NCBI GenBank assembly: GCA_021286855.1
Contig: JAJTBO010000003.1
Coordinates: forward strand, 124,001-188,000
DNA length: 64,000 bases
DNA from: Hyphomicrobiales bacterium
Lineage (GTDB): Bacteria > Pseudomonadota > Alphaproteobacteria > Rhizobiales > Ancalomicrobiaceae
Reading direction: 5' to 3'
The position numbers were made by a program, and so were the translations under genes. Below the pieces are notes generated by a model. That model did not search any database and was not told the DNA's origin. It saw only the letters and a list, made by a program, of their open reading frames with translations. Position 1 is the first letter of the stretch. Every line of letters starts with the position of its first letter. This document shows positions 21,403-31,432 of this stretch, one piece after another.

Positions 21403-22407
21403 TCAATCCTCGCCGTCGTCGTCGAGCTCGGGATCGTAGGACGAGACGTCGAAGCCGAGCAGGTTCCAGGACTGGAGCATGTGGGGGGGCAGCGGCGCGG
21501 TGACGTCGATGACGCCCCTGCCCTTCGGGTGCGGCAGGACGATGCGGCGGGCGAGGAGATGCAGCTTGTTCTGCATGCCGCCGGGCAGCTCCCAGTCGCG
21601 CTTGTCGAAATATTTCGGGTCGCCGACGATCGGGTGGCCGATGTGGGCGGTGTGGGCGCGCAGCTGGTGGGTGCGGCCGGTGACCGGCTTGAGACTCAGC
21701 CAGGCGAGCTTCTGGCCGGCGACGTCGACCACCGAATAATGGGTGAGCGCGTGGCTCGCCCCTTCCTCGCCGTGACGGGCGACGCGCATCTTCTCGCCGT
21801 CCATCTCCTCGTCCTTGGCGAGCCACGTGGAGATGCGGCCCTGCTTGGGATGCGGCACGCCGGCGCAGAGCGCCCAATAGGTCTTCTTGGCGGAGCGCGA
21901 GCGGAACAGGCCGGCGAGTTCGGCGGCGATGGCGCGGCGCTTGGCGATGACCAGACAGCCGGCGGTGTCCTTGTCGAGGCGATGGACGAGGCGGGGCACG
22001 TTGCCGCGCTTGTCGACGAGGCTCTCCAGCATCGCGTCGACGTGGCGGCGCACGCCGGAGCCGCCCTGGACGGAGAGGCCGGCCGGCTTGTTCAGCACCA
22101 TGACGTCGTCGTCCTCGAAGAGGGCGAGCGACTTCAGATAGGCGGCGTCGCCCTCGAGCGGCTTTTCGACGCGCTCGGGCTTCTCGGCGTGTTTGGCGTC
22201 GGTGGCGAGCGGCGGCACGCGGACGAGATTGCCCGGCTCGATCCGGCTCGAGGTGTCGCAGCGCTTGCCGTCGAGGCGCACCTGTCCGGTCCTGGTCAGC
22301 TTCTGCAGCTGGACGAAGGAGAGGCCGGGGTAATGGATCTTGAACCAGCGATCGAGGCGGAGGCCGCCCTCCTCCTCGCCGACGGTGATGGTCTCGACGG
22401 TCGCCAT
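21403..22407 (-). CDS. rluC: 23S rRNA pseudouridine synthase RluC-like
   Basis: This 334-residue protein has an S4 domain (LRLDRWFKIHYPGLSFVQLQ, LDGKRCDTSSRIEPGNLVRV) and an RluA catalytic domain (VLNKPAGLSVQGGSG, catalytic Asp in VHRLDKDTAGCLV, KPVTGRTHQLRAHTAHIGHP, DPKYF). RluC makes pseudouridines in 23S rRNA, and this is the alphaproteobacterial form that usually precedes the HAD and ATP12 genes. The C-terminus is acidic. The ATG is preceded by AGGAAGA. Confidence 0.9.
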   Translation of the reverse strand: MATVETITVGEEEGGLRLDRWFKIHYPGLSFVQLQKLTRTGQVRLDGKRCDTSSRIEPGNLVRVPPLATDAKHAEKPERVEKPLEGDAAYLKSLALFEDDDVMVLNKPAGLSVQGGSGVRRHVDAMLESLVDKRGNVPRLVHRLDKDTAGCLVIAKRRAIAAELAGLFRSRSAKKTYWALCAGVPHPKQGRISTWLAKDEEMDGEKMRVARHGEEGASHALTHYSVVDVAGQKLAWLSLKPVTGRTHQLRAHTAHIGHPIVGDPKYFDKRDWELPGGMQNKLHLLARRIVLPHPKGRGVIDVTAPLPPHMLQSWNLLGFDVSSYDPELDDDGED

Positions 22408-22510
22408 ACGAAATCTTCCTGTTGGGCTCTCGTCATGACGGAAAGCAAGGGGCCGCGCAAGCGGGCGGCGCGAAGGGCTGCGCGGAACCGGCGCAGGACG
22501 ATCGAGAAAT

Positions 22511-22586
22511 TGGCGACCCCGGCACGATTCGAACGTGCGACCAACAGCTTAGAAGGCTGTCGCTCTATCCCCTGAGCTACGGGGCC
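22511..22586 (-). tRNA. tRNA-Arg (anticodon TCT)
   Basis: The 76-nt cloverleaf has acceptor GGCCCCG with CGGGGTC (one G-U pair), discriminator G and encoded CCA. The anticodon arm is ACAGC-CTTCTAA-GCTGT with TCT at 34-36, and the T-arm contains GTTCGAATC. It decodes AGA/AGG, rare codons in this G+C-rich genome. Confidence 0.95.
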
Positions 22587-22672
22587 GCGAGAGCGGCGCG
22601 AGGCCGCTCGTAGGCATCGACGGGCGGGTCCGCCGTCGCGCGGCGGGGCGCCGGCGCCCCGCGAAGCCGGCG

Positions 22673-22978
22673 TCAGTGCGTCCAGACGCCGACGCGGCCG
22701 AATTTGAAGTTGTCGGAGTAGGACATGGTCTTGGCCGCCCGCTCCTTGGGCTCGATCAGCCGATACTCGAGGCCCTTGCGCTCGGCATAGGCGACCGCCT
22801 CTTCCTTGGAGGCGAAGAACAGGCGGATCTGGCCCTTCATGTCGGAGGACGAGGTCCAACCCATCAGCGGGTCGGCCGACTTCGCCGCTTCCGGTTCGAA
22901 GTCGAGCACCCAGCGCTTCGTCTTGGCCTGACCGGACTGCATGGCCGTCTTGGCCGGTCTGAAGATGCGCGCCACCAT
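22673..22978 (-). CDS. NADH dehydrogenase accessory subunit NDUFS4-like (ETC complex I subunit)
   Basis: This 101-residue protein begins [19 protein letters not shown], followed by [40 protein letters not shown] and [17 protein letters not shown], the pattern of the NDUFS4/18-kDa complex I subunit. It stabilises the NADH-binding module of respiratory complex I. This subunit is shared by alphaproteobacteria and mitochondria. It sits between tRNA-Pro and tRNA-Arg on the same strand, a common rhizobial arrangement. Confidence 0.92.
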   Translation of the reverse strand: MVARIFRPAKTAMQSGQAKTKRWVLDFEPEAAKSADPLMGWTSSSDMKGQIRLFFASKEEAVAYAERKGLEYRLIEPKERAAKTMSYSDNFKFGRVGVWTH

Positions 22979-23045
22979 CTCGTCTCGTCTCCTCGCTCGT
23001 CGTTCGGTCCCGACCGCTGGGCGATGTCCCGCCGAGGCGACCGGT

Positions 23046-23122
23046 TGGTCGGGGCAGCAGGATTCGAACCTGCGACCTGAAGTACCCAAAACTTCCGCGC
23101 TACCAGGCTGCGCCATACCCCG
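23046..23122 (-). tRNA. tRNA-Pro (anticodon TGG)
   Basis: The 77-nt cloverleaf has acceptor CGGGGTA with TGCCCCG, discriminator A and encoded CCA. The anticodon arm is GAAGT-TTTGGGT-ACTTC with TGG at 34-36, and the T-arm contains GTTCGAATCC. The C1-G72 pair is typical of bacterial tRNA-Pro. Confidence 0.95.
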
Positions 23123-23242
23123 CACCGGCGTCTTCCGCGTCGGACGCGGTCGACGCCACCGCCACCCGGAGGCGGCCGTGATCGTTCTCGCATCCGCAAT
23201 ACAATGCCGACGGCGGACCGGCAAGCGCGGCCTCGCCTCGCC

Positions 23243-23761
23243 TCACGGCTGCGAGCGCATTCTCGGATGAATCAGACGGTCGCCGGGGCGCAGGCCGAGC
23301 TTCGCGGCGACGCCGGCGTTGACCTCGAGCACGAAGCGGACCGGCCCGCCGGAGCCGATCGTCGCCTCGGAGAGCGGCGTCGCGTCCGGCGCGATCGACA
23401 GGATCACGCCGTCGGCGCGGGCGAAGATCATGTCGAGCGGCAGATAGGTGTTCTTCATCCAGAACCACACCGGCTGCTCGCGCCGGAAATCGAACAGCAT
23501 GCCGTGGTCGGCCGCCATCTCCTTGCGGAACATCAGCCCGTTGGCACGGGTCTCGTCGGTGTCGACGACCTCGACCGAGAAGGCGACGCGGCCACGCGCG
23601 GTGGCGACCTCGAGGCGTTCCGACGTCGCGATCAGAGCCTCTGCGCGCGCCGGCGGCATAGCGAGCGGCGCGGCGGCGACGAGGACGGCGACCGCCCAGC
23701 CGACGAGAAGCCGGCCGAGACGTTCGGCGAGGGCGCGCGCGGAGCGATGGGAGAGAGCCAC
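23243..23761 (-). CDS. DUF192 family secreted protein
   Basis: This protein has about 172 residues from a GTG start preceded by GGAG. The N-terminus has a basic stretch and a hydrophobic segment (about 18-37, [20 protein letters not shown]) ending in ARA, consistent with export. The DUF192 core is clear: [47 protein letters not shown] and FVLEVNAG. The family has no settled enzymatic role. The gene lies 47 bases downstream of the dual cold-shock protein gene, with tRNA-Pro following. Alternative starts closer to the hydrophobic segment are possible. Confidence 0.85.
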   Translation of the reverse strand: MALSHRSARALAERLGRLLVGWAVAVLVAAAPLAMPPARAEALIATSERLEVATARGRVAFSVEVVDTDETRANGLMFRKEMAADHGMLFDFRREQPVWFWMKNTYLPLDMIFARADGVILSIAPDATPLSEATIGSGGPVRFVLEVNAGVAAKLGLRPGDRLIHPRMRSQP

Positions 23762-23808
23762 GAGACGAACTCCGTCGGTCGCGCCGGCCGCGGCCGGCCC
23801 AGGATCCG

Positions 23809-24387
23809 TCAATGCGAGGTCGGCAGATGAACCACGCCGTCCGGGCGGATCTCGGCGGCCATCAGGCCCTTCGGCCCGGGCCCCCAGCGCACCCAGACGG
23901 TCTGGCCGGGGCGCAGCTCGGCGAGGCCGTAGCGGCGCAGCGTCTCCATGTGGACGAAGATGTCCTCCGTCCCCTCGCCGCGAGTGACGAAGCCGAAGCC
24001 CTTGACCCGGTTGAACCACTTCACCGTCGCCTGCTCCAACGGCGAGGTCGGGACGACCTGGACGTGGGTGCGGGGCGGCGGCAGCTGGGCCGGGTGGACG
24101 GCTGTGCTCTCGTCCATGTGGAGGATGCGCAGGGCCTGGAGGCCACGCGGCCGATCGAGCACCTCGCAGACCACCCGAGCGCCCTCGTAGGCGGTCTGGA
24201 AACCGTCGCGGCGCAGGCAGGTGACGTGCAGCAGGATGTCGGGCAGGCCGTTTTCGGGAATGATGAAACCGTAGCCCTTGGCGATGTCGAACCACTTGAT
24301 GGTGCCGACCACCTCGATGACGTCGACCGAGCCTTCGTCGGAGGCCTCCGGCGCCGGACGGGCATCGATCTCGAACTTGGCTCCCAT
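23809..24387 (-). CDS. Dual cold-shock domain protein
   Basis: This 192-residue protein contains two cold-shock domains. The first (about 27-88) carries [20 protein letters not shown]; the second (about 120-190) carries [20 protein letters not shown] and [13 protein letters not shown]. The RNP1-like KGYGFI and KGFGFV motifs bind single-stranded nucleic acid. Double-CSD proteins of this size are typical of Rhizobiales and act as RNA chaperones. GAGG precedes ATG 24387; an ATG at 24414 would add nine residues. About 200 bases of leader lie between it and the sirtuin gene. Confidence 0.9.
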   Translation of the reverse strand: MGAKFEIDARPAPEASDEGSVDVIEVVGTIKWFDIAKGYGFIIPENGLPDILLHVTCLRRDGFQTAYEGARVVCEVLDRPRGLQALRILHMDESTAVHPAQLPPPRTHVQVVPTSPLEQATVKWFNRVKGFGFVTRGEGTEDIFVHMETLRRYGLAELRPGQTVWVRWGPGPKGLMAAEIRPDGVVHLPTSH

Positions 24388-24595
24388 GGGCCTCACTCCT
24401 CCGTCCGCACCCATCGCCGCCGGGTCGAACCGCGTGAACTCCTTCGCCGACGAAAACTCGCCCGAGCCACGCCTCGAACGGCGCCCGACACCGTCCGAAT
24501 CGTCCGCCCGATTCCCGTCTCGAAAAGGATAACATCGCGGCCGGCCGCATCCACCGGCTTTCCGTCGGGCGGGCCGCTTTCGCTGGGGATCGCGC

Positions 24596-25351
24596 TCAGA
24601 GAGCGGAGAAGACCGTGCCGATCGAGCCGCGCAGGACGCGGTCGGCGAGGTGGTCGAGCGGCGTCTCCTCGCCGTTGACGATGACGAGGCGCGCGCCCTG
24701 ATACTTGGCGATCATCGGCAGCGACGCGGCCGGCTGCACCGTCAGGGAGGAGCCGACGGCGAGGAAGAGATCCGCCTCCTGGAGGGCCGCTTCGGCGCGC
24801 TCCATCTCGCGCACCGGCATCGCCTGACCGAAGGAGATCACCGCCGCCTTGACGAGGCCGCCGCAAACGCAGCGCGGCGTCCGGCCGGAGGCGGCGATGA
24901 TCGCTTCCGCCTCGTCGAGCTCGTGCCGCGCGCCGCAGTCGAGGCAGGTGGCGAAGGTGGCGTTGCCGTGGATCTCGATCAGGCGATCGTCGGGCACGCC
25001 GGCGCGCTGGTGCAGCCCGTCGATGTTCTGGGTGATGACGGCGGAGACCTTGCCAGCGCGGGCCAGACGGCCGATGGCGAGATGGGCGACGTTCGGTTCG
25101 ACGGCGGCGATCTGGTCGCGGAAACGGAAGCGGCGCTTCCAATCCTCGAGCCGCGCGGTTTCCGAGGAGACGAACTCGTCGTAATAGATCGGGGTGATCT
25201 TCTTCCACAGGCCGTTCGGCCCGCGGAAGTCGGGAATGCCGGATTCGGTCGAGATGCCGGCTCCGGTGAAGACCACCACGGTCTCGGCGGCGGCGACCAT
25301 TTCGGCGAGCGCCTGGGCTCCTTCGGTCGGATCGTCGATGGTGACGGTCAT
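24596..25351 (-). CDS. Sir2-family NAD-dependent protein deacylase
   Basis: This protein has 251 residues. The Rossmann signatures [15 protein letters not shown] (30-44) and [12 protein letters not shown] are present, as is the catalytic His in EIHGNA. Zinc ligands are CLDC and CVC in the small domain, followed by FGQAMP and [11 protein letters not shown]. The family removes acetyl or other acyl groups from lysines with NAD+, forming O-acyl-ADP-ribose and nicotinamide. It is divergent from the glyoxalase I gene with only 33 bases between the starts. Confidence 0.93.
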   Translation of the reverse strand: MTVTIDDPTEGAQALAEMVAAAETVVVFTGAGISTESGIPDFRGPNGLWKKITPIYYDEFVSSETARLEDWKRRFRFRDQIAAVEPNVAHLAIGRLARAGKVSAVITQNIDGLHQRAGVPDDRLIEIHGNATFATCLDCGARHELDEAEAIIAASGRTPRCVCGGLVKAAVISFGQAMPVREMERAEAALQEADLFLAVGSSLTVQPAASLPMIAKYQGARLVIVNGEETPLDHLADRVLRGSIGTVFSAL

Positions 25352-25384
25352 CGTCTGCTCCTCGCCCCTCGGGAGGGCTCCTTC

Positions 25385-25843
25385 ATGCGATATCTGCACA
25401 CCATGGTCCGCGTCCGCAATCTCGACGAGAGCCTCGCCTTCTGGCGCGACCTGCTCGGCCTCGAGGTGGTCAGGCGCGACGATTATCCCAATGGGCGCTT
25501 CAGCCTGGTCTTCCTCGCCGCGCCGGAGAACCGGGAGAGCGTCGAGGCGGACAAGGCCGCCGGACGGCGGGAATCGCCCACCCTCGAACTCACTTGGAAC
25601 TGGGACGCCGAAGACTACGGCACGGCTCGCAACTTCGGCCATCTCGCCTTCGAGGTCGACGACATCTACGCCGTTTGCGCCCGATTGATGGCGGCCGGCG
25701 TCGTCGTCAACCGTCCGCCGCGCGACGGCCACATGGCCTTCGTCCGATCGCCCGACCTGATCTCGGTCGAGCTGCTGCAGAAGGGCGATCGTCTCGCCCC
25801 GGCCGAGCCGTGGGCGTCGATGCCGAACACCGGGGTGTGGTGA
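25385..25843 (+). CDS. gloA: Glyoxalase I (lactoylglutathione lyase), VOC family
   Basis: This protein has 152 residues. It has the VOC beta-alpha fold with HTMVRVRNLDESLAFWRDLL and the DYPNGRFSLVFL stretch typical of GloA. The likely metal ligands are His5, Glu68 (in PTLELTW), His86 (in NFGHLAFEV) and Glu129 (in ISVELLQ). It isomerises the hemithioacetal of methylglyoxal and glutathione to S-lactoylglutathione. GGGAGGG precedes the ATG by 8 bases. Confidence 0.88.
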   Translation: MRYLHTMVRVRNLDESLAFWRDLLGLEVVRRDDYPNGRFSLVFLAAPENRESVEADKAAGRRESPTLELTWNWDAEDYGTARNFGHLAFEVDDIYAVCARLMAAGVVVNRPPRDGHMAFVRSPDLISVELLQKGDRLAPAEPWASMPNTGVW

Positions 25844-25874
25844 GAGCCGAGCGGGAGGGGCGCGCCCCCTCCCC

Positions 25875-26603
25875 TCACAGCTCGACGATCTTGCCTTCGG
25901 AGAGCGTGATGCGCCGGTCCATGCGGTCGGCGATGTCCATGTTGTGGGTGGCGATCACCGCCGCCAGACCGGACGAGCGCACCAGCGCCTGCAGGGCGTC
26001 GAAGACGTAGTGGGCGGTCTTCGGATCGAGGTTGCCGGTCGGCTCGTCGGCGAGGATCAGGCGCGGCACGTTGGCGACGGCGCGGGCGATGGCGACGCGC
26101 TGCTGTTCGCCGCCCGACATCTCCGAGGGCAGATGATGCATCCGCTCCTCCAGCCGCATGTAGGCGAGGAGCTGTTCGGCGCGCTTCACCGCCTCCTTGC
26201 GGCCGAGGCCGCGGATCATCTGCGGCAGCATGACGTTCTCGAGCGCGGTGAACTCGGGCAGCAGATGATGGAACTGGTAGACGAAGCCGATCTCCAGCCG
26301 GCGCAGCCGGGTCCGTTCGGCGTCGTTCATCGTGCTGGTCGCCACGCCGCCGAGATAGATCTCGCCGCCATCGGACTGTTCGAGCAGACCGGCGAGATGG
26401 AGCAGCGTCGACTTGCCGGCGCCGGAGGGCGCGACCAGCGCGACGATCTCGCCGGCGCGGATCTCGAGATCGGCGCCGCGCAACACCTCGAGATCGTGGT
26501 CGCCCTCGGTGTAGCGCCGTTCGACGCGGGCGAGGCGCAGCACCGGCTCTTCGACGAGGCGGGCGGCGGCGGAGCTGTCGTCGAGATCGATCGCCGTCAT
26601 CAT
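25875..26603 (-). CDS. lolD: Lipoprotein-releasing ABC transporter, ATP-binding protein LolD
   Basis: This protein has 242 residues. Walker A is APSGAGKST (with Ala where many ATPases have Gly, as is common in LolD), the signature is [16 protein letters not shown], and Walker B is [13 protein letters not shown]. The Q-loop region [20 protein letters not shown] is LolD-specific. It powers transfer of outer-membrane lipoproteins from the inner membrane to LolA. Its start overlaps the stop of the upstream lolC/E gene (ATGATGA). Confidence 0.93.
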   Translation of the reverse strand: MMTAIDLDDSSAAARLVEEPVLRLARVERRYTEGDHDLEVLRGADLEIRAGEIVALVAPSGAGKSTLLHLAGLLEQSDGGEIYLGGVATSTMNDAERTRLRRLEIGFVYQFHHLLPEFTALENVMLPQMIRGLGRKEAVKRAEQLLAYMRLEERMHHLPSEMSGGEQQRVAIARAVANVPRLILADEPTGNLDPKTAHYVFDALQALVRSSGLAAVIATHNMDIADRMDRRITLSEGKIVEL

Positions 26604-27886
26604 TCGTACCTCAGGGCTTCGACCGGATCGAGCTTGGCGGCCTTGCGGGCCGGGAAGATGGTGGCCAGCAGCGACAGGCCGAGCGCCATCACCACCACGG
26701 TGACCGTCTCGCCGACCCGTATGTCGGCCTTCATCTTGGAGAGGAAGTAGACGTCGGGCGGGTAGAGCTGGGTGCCGAGGATCCAGGACAGGCCCTCGCG
26801 CACCTCTTCGATGTGGGCGCAGAGGAACAGGCCGAGGGCGAGGCCGCCGAGCGTGCCGACGGTGCCGATGGTCGCGCCGGTGATGAAGAAGACGCGCAGG
26901 ATCGAGCCGCGGGTCGCGCCCATCGTCCTCAGGATCGCCACGTCGCGGGCCTTGTCCTTGACCAGCATGGTCATGCCCGAGACGATGTTCAGCGCCGCCA
27001 CCAGCACGATCAGCGTCAGGATGATGAACATCACGTTCCGCTCCATCTCGAGCGAAGCGAAGAAAGTGACGTTCCTGTGCCGCCAATCGGTGACGTAGAC
27101 GGAGCGTTGCGCCGCCTCCTCGATCGGCCGGCGCATCTCGCCGACCGTGTCGGGGTCGTCGACGTAGATCTCGACGGCGCTCGCCCGGCCGTCGAGGTTG
27201 AAATAGCCCTGCGCCTCGGAGAAGGGCATGAAGACGAAGCTGGCGTCGAACTCCGACTGGCCGACCGAGAAGATCGCGACCACCGGGAAGGCCTTGACCC
27301 GCGGCGTCACGCCCATCGGGGTGACGTTGCCGCGCGGCGTGACGATGGTGATCGGATCGCCGAGGCCGAGGCCGAGGTTCTGGGCGAGGCGGGTGCCGAT
27401 GGCGACGCCCTTGCCGGCCTCGTAGTCGTCGAGGCTGCCGAGTTTGATGTTCTCGGAGACGAGCTTCATCTTGTCGAGATCGGCGCGGGCGACGCCGCGC
27501 ACCAGCGTGCCGACCGCGCCGGCCGGGCCCGAGCCGAGCGCCTGCCCCTCGATGAAGGGGAAGGCGATCTTGACGCCCTTGACCGCCTGAATGCGCTTGG
27601 TCACGTCCTCGTAGTCGGTGAACTGCGAGGCGGTGGCCTGGACCAGCATGTGGCCGTTGAGGCCGAGGAACTTGCCGACGAGCTCGGTGCGGAAGCCGTT
27701 CATCACCGCCATGACGGTGATCAGGGTGGCGACGCCGAGCATGATGCCGAGGAAGGAGAAGGCGGCGATCACCGAGATGAACGCCTCGCGCCGGCGCGAG
27801 CGCAGATAACGCCAGGCGATCATCCATTCGAAGCCGGCGAAGGGCGCCGTGCCCGTCGGTTCGTCGAGTTCGCTGCGCCCGGCCAT
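26600..27886 (-). CDS. Lipoprotein-releasing system permease LolC/LolE
   Basis: This protein has 428 residues. The N-terminal transmembrane segment (about 40-65) is preceded by [20 protein letters not shown], then comes a large periplasmic domain (about 70-290) and an FtsX-type membrane domain with three helices at the C-terminus, ending [18 protein letters not shown]. It forms the inner-membrane core that extracts lipoproteins, with LolD as the ATPase. Only one permease gene is present, as usual in alphaproteobacteria. It lies 17 bases downstream of proS. Confidence 0.92.
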   Translation of the reverse strand: MAGRSELDEPTGTAPFAGFEWMIAWRYLRSRRREAFISVIAAFSFLGIMLGVATLITVMAVMNGFRTELVGKFLGLNGHMLVQATASQFTDYEDVTKRIQAVKGVKIAFPFIEGQALGSGPAGAVGTLVRGVARADLDKMKLVSENIKLGSLDDYEAGKGVAIGTRLAQNLGLGLGDPITIVTPRGNVTPMGVTPRVKAFPVVAIFSVGQSEFDASFVFMPFSEAQGYFNLDGRASAVEIYVDDPDTVGEMRRPIEEAAQRSVYVTDWRHRNVTFFASLEMERNVMFIILTLIVLVAALNIVSGMTMLVKDKARDVAILRTMGATRGSILRVFFITGATIGTVGTLGGLALGLFLCAHIEEVREGLSWILGTQLYPPDVYFLSKMKADIRVGETVTVVVMALGLSLLATIFPARKAAKLDPVEALRYE

Positions 27887-27903
27887 CGTGCCCCGCCCTC
27901 TTC

Positions 27904-29226
27904 TCACGCCATCGCGCCGAGGCGGACGAGCGCATCGGCGATCGTCATCACCTCGCGTTCGCCGGAGGCGCGACGCTTCAGCTCGACCTTGCCCTCGGCG
28001 AGCGACTTCGGGCCGACGATCAGCTGCCAGGGCAGGCCGATCAGGTCCATGGTCGCGAACTTGGCGCCGGCGCGGGTGTCGGTGTCGTCCATCAGCACGT
28101 CGATCTTCGCCGCGCCGAGGCGGGCGTAGATCTCGGCGCAGGCGGCGTCGCAGGCCGCGTCGCCGGGCTTCATGTTGATCAGGCCGACCAGGAAGGGCGC
28201 GACCGCGTCCGGCCAGACGATGCCCGCGTCGTCGTGGCTCGCCTCGATGATCGCGCCGACGAGACGCGACACGCCGACGCCGTAGCTGCCCATGTGGACG
28301 GGACGCTCGACGCCGTCCGGGCCGGCGACCTTGGCGCCCATCGGCTCGGAGTATTTCGTGCCGAAGTAGAAGATGTGGCCGACCTCGATGCCGCGCGCCG
28401 AAACCTGTTTGTCGGCCGGGATCGCCGCGAAGGCGGCTTCGTCGTGCTTTTCTTCGGTCGCGGCGTAGAGGCGGGTCCACTCGTCGACGATCGGCTTCAG
28501 ATCGCCGCGGAAGTCGGTCGTCTCGGGCGGAATCGGCAGATCCAGCACGTCCTTGTGGCAGAACACCTGGCTCTCGCCGGTCGAGGCGAGAATGATGAAC
28601 TCGTGACTCATGTCGCCGCCGATCGGGCCCGAATCGGCGCGCATCGGGATGGCGGTCAGCCCCATCCGCGCGTAGGTGCGCAGATAGGCGACGAACATCC
28701 GGTAATAGGCCTCGCGGGCGCGATCCTGATCGACGTCGAAGGAATAGGCGTCCTTCATCAGGAACTCGCGGCCGCGCATCACGCCGAAGCGCGGACGGCG
28801 CTCGTCGCGGAACTTCCACTGGATGTTGTAGAGGTTGAGCGGCAGATCCTTGTAGGACCGCACGAAGGAGCGGAAGACGTCGGTGACGACCTCTTCGGCC
28901 GTCGGCCCGTAGAGCATCTCGCGATCGAGGCGATCGGTGATGCGCAGCATCTCCTGGCCGTAGTCGTCGTAACGACCGCTGTCGCGCCACAGCTGCGCCG
29001 ACTGGATGGTCGGCATCAGCAGTTCGGTCGCGCCGGAGCGGTTCTGCTCTTCACGGACGATGTCGGCGATCTTGTCGAGGACGCGCAGGCCCAGCGGCAA
29101 CCAGGTGTAGATGCCGGCGGCCTGCTGGCGGATCATGCCGGCGCGCAACATCAGACGATGCGACACGATCTCCGCCTCGGCGGGGGTCTCCTTGAGGATC
29201 GGCAGGAAGTAACGCGAAAGACGCAT
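27904..29226 (-). CDS. proS: Prolyl-tRNA synthetase, short alphaproteobacterial form
   Basis: This 440-residue class II aminoacyl-tRNA synthetase begins [20 protein letters not shown]. Motif 2 is visible in [20 protein letters not shown] and motif 3 in [15 protein letters not shown]. The anticodon-binding domain occupies the last 100 residues. The protein lacks the roughly 180-residue editing insertion of E. coli ProS, as is normal for alphaproteobacteria. It is the first gene of a proS-lolC/E-lolD operon. Confidence 0.95.
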   Translation of the reverse strand: MRLSRYFLPILKETPAEAEIVSHRLMLRAGMIRQQAAGIYTWLPLGLRVLDKIADIVREEQNRSGATELLMPTIQSAQLWRDSGRYDDYGQEMLRITDRLDREMLYGPTAEEVVTDVFRSFVRSYKDLPLNLYNIQWKFRDERRPRFGVMRGREFLMKDAYSFDVDQDRAREAYYRMFVAYLRTYARMGLTAIPMRADSGPIGGDMSHEFIILASTGESQVFCHKDVLDLPIPPETTDFRGDLKPIVDEWTRLYAATEEKHDEAAFAAIPADKQVSARGIEVGHIFYFGTKYSEPMGAKVAGPDGVERPVHMGSYGVGVSRLVGAIIEASHDDAGIVWPDAVAPFLVGLINMKPGDAACDAACAEIYARLGAAKIDVLMDDTDTRAGAKFATMDLIGLPWQLIVGPKSLAEGKVELKRRASGEREVMTIADALVRLGAMA

Positions 29227-29377
29227 GGGAGGTGGGCCTCGTCGACGGCGCGGGGATTCGATGAGCGGAGCACGTCGTTCGACCTGTCCCGAGAATCCCG
29301 GCGAAATGAAGATCTCGTCGCGCCCTTGGTGGACGAGGCGGGGGAAAAACTCAAGGCCCGCCGCGGCGCACGGACGC

Positions 29378-30940
29378 TCACGACGCGGATCGCGAGCCGA
29401 CGTCGGGAACCCGCGCCATCACCTTCTCCAGCGTGTCGAGGTCGAGCGCGGCTTCGGCCTGGAAGCGGCCGGCGTAGGCGAGATGCTCCTCGTTCAGGTC
29501 GTAGCAGGTGGCCCCGACCACATCCATCAGCACGGCGTCCATGCCGGCCTCGCGGAAGGCGACGTGGCGCTTGCGGAAGAAGTCGGAGCAGCACATGCCG
29601 ACGTAGGACGTCACGCCCCGCGCCTTCATGTCGGCCAGCGTCTCGGAGAGATGCTCGAAATTGGTGATCGTCGTCACTTCGAGATCGCGGTCCTGGGCGA
29701 GCCGGTAGGCCTCGCCGACGGAGCAGCGGCCGCACTGCCCGCACTCCGGCGTCGGCCGCATCACGCACCAGGACGGTTTGGCGCAATAGGGCACCAACAC
29801 CATCTCGGCGCGGGCGAGCGCGTCGAGGGCGTCTTCGGAGGGGCCGGCGAGCATCACCCCCGACGTCGCCGTGGCGGTCAGGCCGGTTTCGGCGGCGAGC
29901 GTCGCCTTGCCGGCGGCGCGGGCGGCGAGGCGGACGAGATCGGCCGGCGTGAACCCGACGAAGACGTCGTCCGGCCGCAGCGCCGCGGCGATCGCGGCCG
30001 TCCATTCGCCCGAGGCGCGGCCGATCAGCGCGGCGGCGAGGCGTTCGGCGAGATCGGCGGGGACGAAGGCGGCGTCGGTGGCGAAGCGCGCCTCGCGGAC
30101 GCATTCGCCGGGGTCGAGCCTGAGACGCAGGCGAAAGGTGGCCCGGGCGGTGCGGTCGAGGGTCTCGAAGCCGTCGTCGAGCGGCGTCTCCCAGTCGTCG
30201 GACGCCGCCGGCGCGGCGATCGAGGGGAGCGGCGTCTCGGTCGGGCGGGCGACGAGGTCGAAGCGCGTCGCGACGGCTTCGGTCAGGGCGGCGACGATCT
30301 CCTCCGGCGCGGGGGGCGCTCCGAGGCGATCGGTCAGGGTCGCGACCCGTTCGCGGGCGTGTTCGAGGCCGGTGACGGTCAGTTTCTCGGTCGGCACCAG
30401 CAGCGCGGAGAGCGCGGCGGCGACGTCGAAGTCGACGAGCAGGGTGGCGAGCAAGAGGCTTCGCCCGCCCGCCTCGCCGAGAAAGACCGAAGCGAGCTTG
30501 GCGCCGCCGTCGATCTCGACGTCGTTCGGCGCGACGAAACGGGCGGCGACGCCGAGCCGGCCGACGGCGTCGACGAGCAGCGCGCCGGCGGTCTCCAGAC
30601 GTTCGCCCGGATCCGCGCCGAACCGCGCGCTCGGGCCGCTCAGCGCCATCAGCCACTGGCCGGGATCGAGCCACAGCGCGCCGCCGCCGGTCGGACGACG
30701 GCGGACCGCGACGCCGCGCTCGCGACACCACGGCAGGCGAACCTCACGGGCGACCGCCTGATCGCGCCCGACGGCGACGGCCGGCGACGGCCGGAAGAGA
30801 CGCAGCGAAATCCCGGTTTCACCGGCGGCGTCGGTCCCCGCCCAGGCGAGGCCGACGGCGAGATCGAGCGGCGTCGACGCCACGCCGACGTCGAGCCGAC
30901 GCGACGCATCGCCCGCCATTCCGTCCGAGATCGAAGACAC
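29378..30940 (-). CDS. Lipoate/biotin protein ligase domain fused to a Cys-rich DUF116-like domain
   Basis: This protein has 520 residues from a GTG start with AGGGG upstream. Residues about 25-260 resemble LplA/BPL-LplA ligases ([46 protein letters not shown]). Residues about 380-505 resemble DUF116, with cysteines at about 386, 392, 400, 403 and 406 ([14 protein letters not shown]), a CC pair at 450-451 ([14 protein letters not shown]) and Cys479. The cysteine cluster could bind an iron-sulfur centre or zinc. The ligase part suggests attachment of lipoate or a related acyl group. The target protein is not in the window. It could instead be a non-ligating paralogue. Confidence is good for the ligase domain and moderate for DUF116. 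Confidence 0.72.
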   Translation of the reverse strand: MSSISDGMAGDASRRLDVGVASTPLDLAVGLAWAGTDAAGETGISLRLFRPSPAVAVGRDQAVAREVRLPWCRERGVAVRRRPTGGGALWLDPGQWLMALSGPSARFGADPGERLETAGALLVDAVGRLGVAARFVAPNDVEIDGGAKLASVFLGEAGGRSLLLATLLVDFDVAAALSALLVPTEKLTVTGLEHARERVATLTDRLGAPPAPEEIVAALTEAVATRFDLVARPTETPLPSIAAPAASDDWETPLDDGFETLDRTARATFRLRLRLDPGECVREARFATDAAFVPADLAERLAAALIGRASGEWTAAIAAALRPDDVFVGFTPADLVRLAARAAGKATLAAETGLTATATSGVMLAGPSEDALDALARAEMVLVPYCAKPSWCVMRPTPECGQCGRCSVGEAYRLAQDRDLEVTTITNFEHLSETLADMKARGVTSYVGMCCSDFFRKRHVAFREAGMDAVLMDVVGATCYDLNEEHLAYAGRFQAEAALDLDTLEKVMARVPDVGSRSAS

Positions 30941-31119
30941 GGGAGCCCCTCTCCATTCGAAGGTCGAATGTCCACCGCCGGAGGGCGCGGGTCCAGCCGA
31001 GAGACCACATACGACGTTCGTCTAATTCTTCATATTTCGATTTCGTATCATCTTTTATCACGCTGTTTTCGTGGATTTATATCACTCTTTTTTTCGATCG
31101 TACAAATTTCATCCAAACG

Positions 31120-31148
31120 ATGACAAACCGATTTAAGGCCGGTATGGT
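31120..31148 (+). promoter_or_regulatory. Sigma-70-like promoter
   Basis: ATGACA at 31120-31125 and TATGGT at 31143-31148 are separated by 17 bases, in an A/T-rich context. No open reading frame follows it; a structured sequence and a terminator do. This is a consensus match by eye. Confidence 0.4.
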
Positions 31149-31154
31149 CGGGCG

Positions 31155-31370
31155 CATCAGAAGAGGGCGGGCGAAGACCGAAACGGCGCGCCGCAAGCCC
31201 CCCGAAAAAAACGCGGTCTGAGTCTCGGGAGGAAGACCTCGGGCGCCCGAAAGCGGGAAACCGCCGGAGCTGCCGGTCGATCGACGCCATCGGGGGTGTC
31301 GGACGACGAACAATGAGGTCCACGCGCAACTGTCGAAAAAGCAAGGCACCGCAAGGCGCCTTGCTTTTTT
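31155..31370 (+). ncRNA. Candidate small non-coding RNA of about 215 nt
   Basis: A sigma-70-like promoter precedes this stretch and an intrinsic terminator ends it, with no coding frame between. It can fold: AGACCG (31175-31180) pairs with CGGTCT (31214-31219), followed by small hairpins with GAGG/CCTC and CCCG/CGGG stems and then the terminator hairpin. It does not match SRP RNA, RNase P or tmRNA as I know them. It may be 6S-like or unrelated. The terminator may instead simply serve the convergent gene ending at 31433. Confidence 0.3.
31336..31370. terminator. Strong bidirectional intrinsic terminator
   Basis: AAAAAGCAAGGC (31336-31347) pairs with GCCTTGCTTTTT (31358-31369), giving a 12-bp stem flanked by A- and T-runs. 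It lies 63 bases beyond the stop of the minus-strand gene at 31433 and also closes the plus-strand candidate RNA. Confidence 0.85.
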
Positions 31371-31432
31371 GTTCGGGGTCGGCCGTGTCGACGTCCGACG
31401 GGGCGAGACGCCCCGCCGTCGCCGCGAGACGA

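Larger units (their letters stand above)
30941..31432. other. Long intergenic region with an A/T-rich island and a terminator
   Basis: These 492 bases have no convincing protein-coding frame. The 31010-31140 part is the most A/T-rich stretch noticed in the window. It should contain the promoter of the ligase/DUF116 gene on the minus strand and an apparent promoter on the plus strand. A terminator closes the region at 31370. The candidate transcript and terminator are listed separately. Confidence 0.6.

Noticed and set aside
31155..31370. SRP RNA, RNase P RNA or tmRNA in the intergenic gap
   Set aside because: The hallmark sequences of each (GGAAGCAGCC-type helix 8, GAGGAAAGTCCGG, tRNA-like ends with an embedded tag) are absent.
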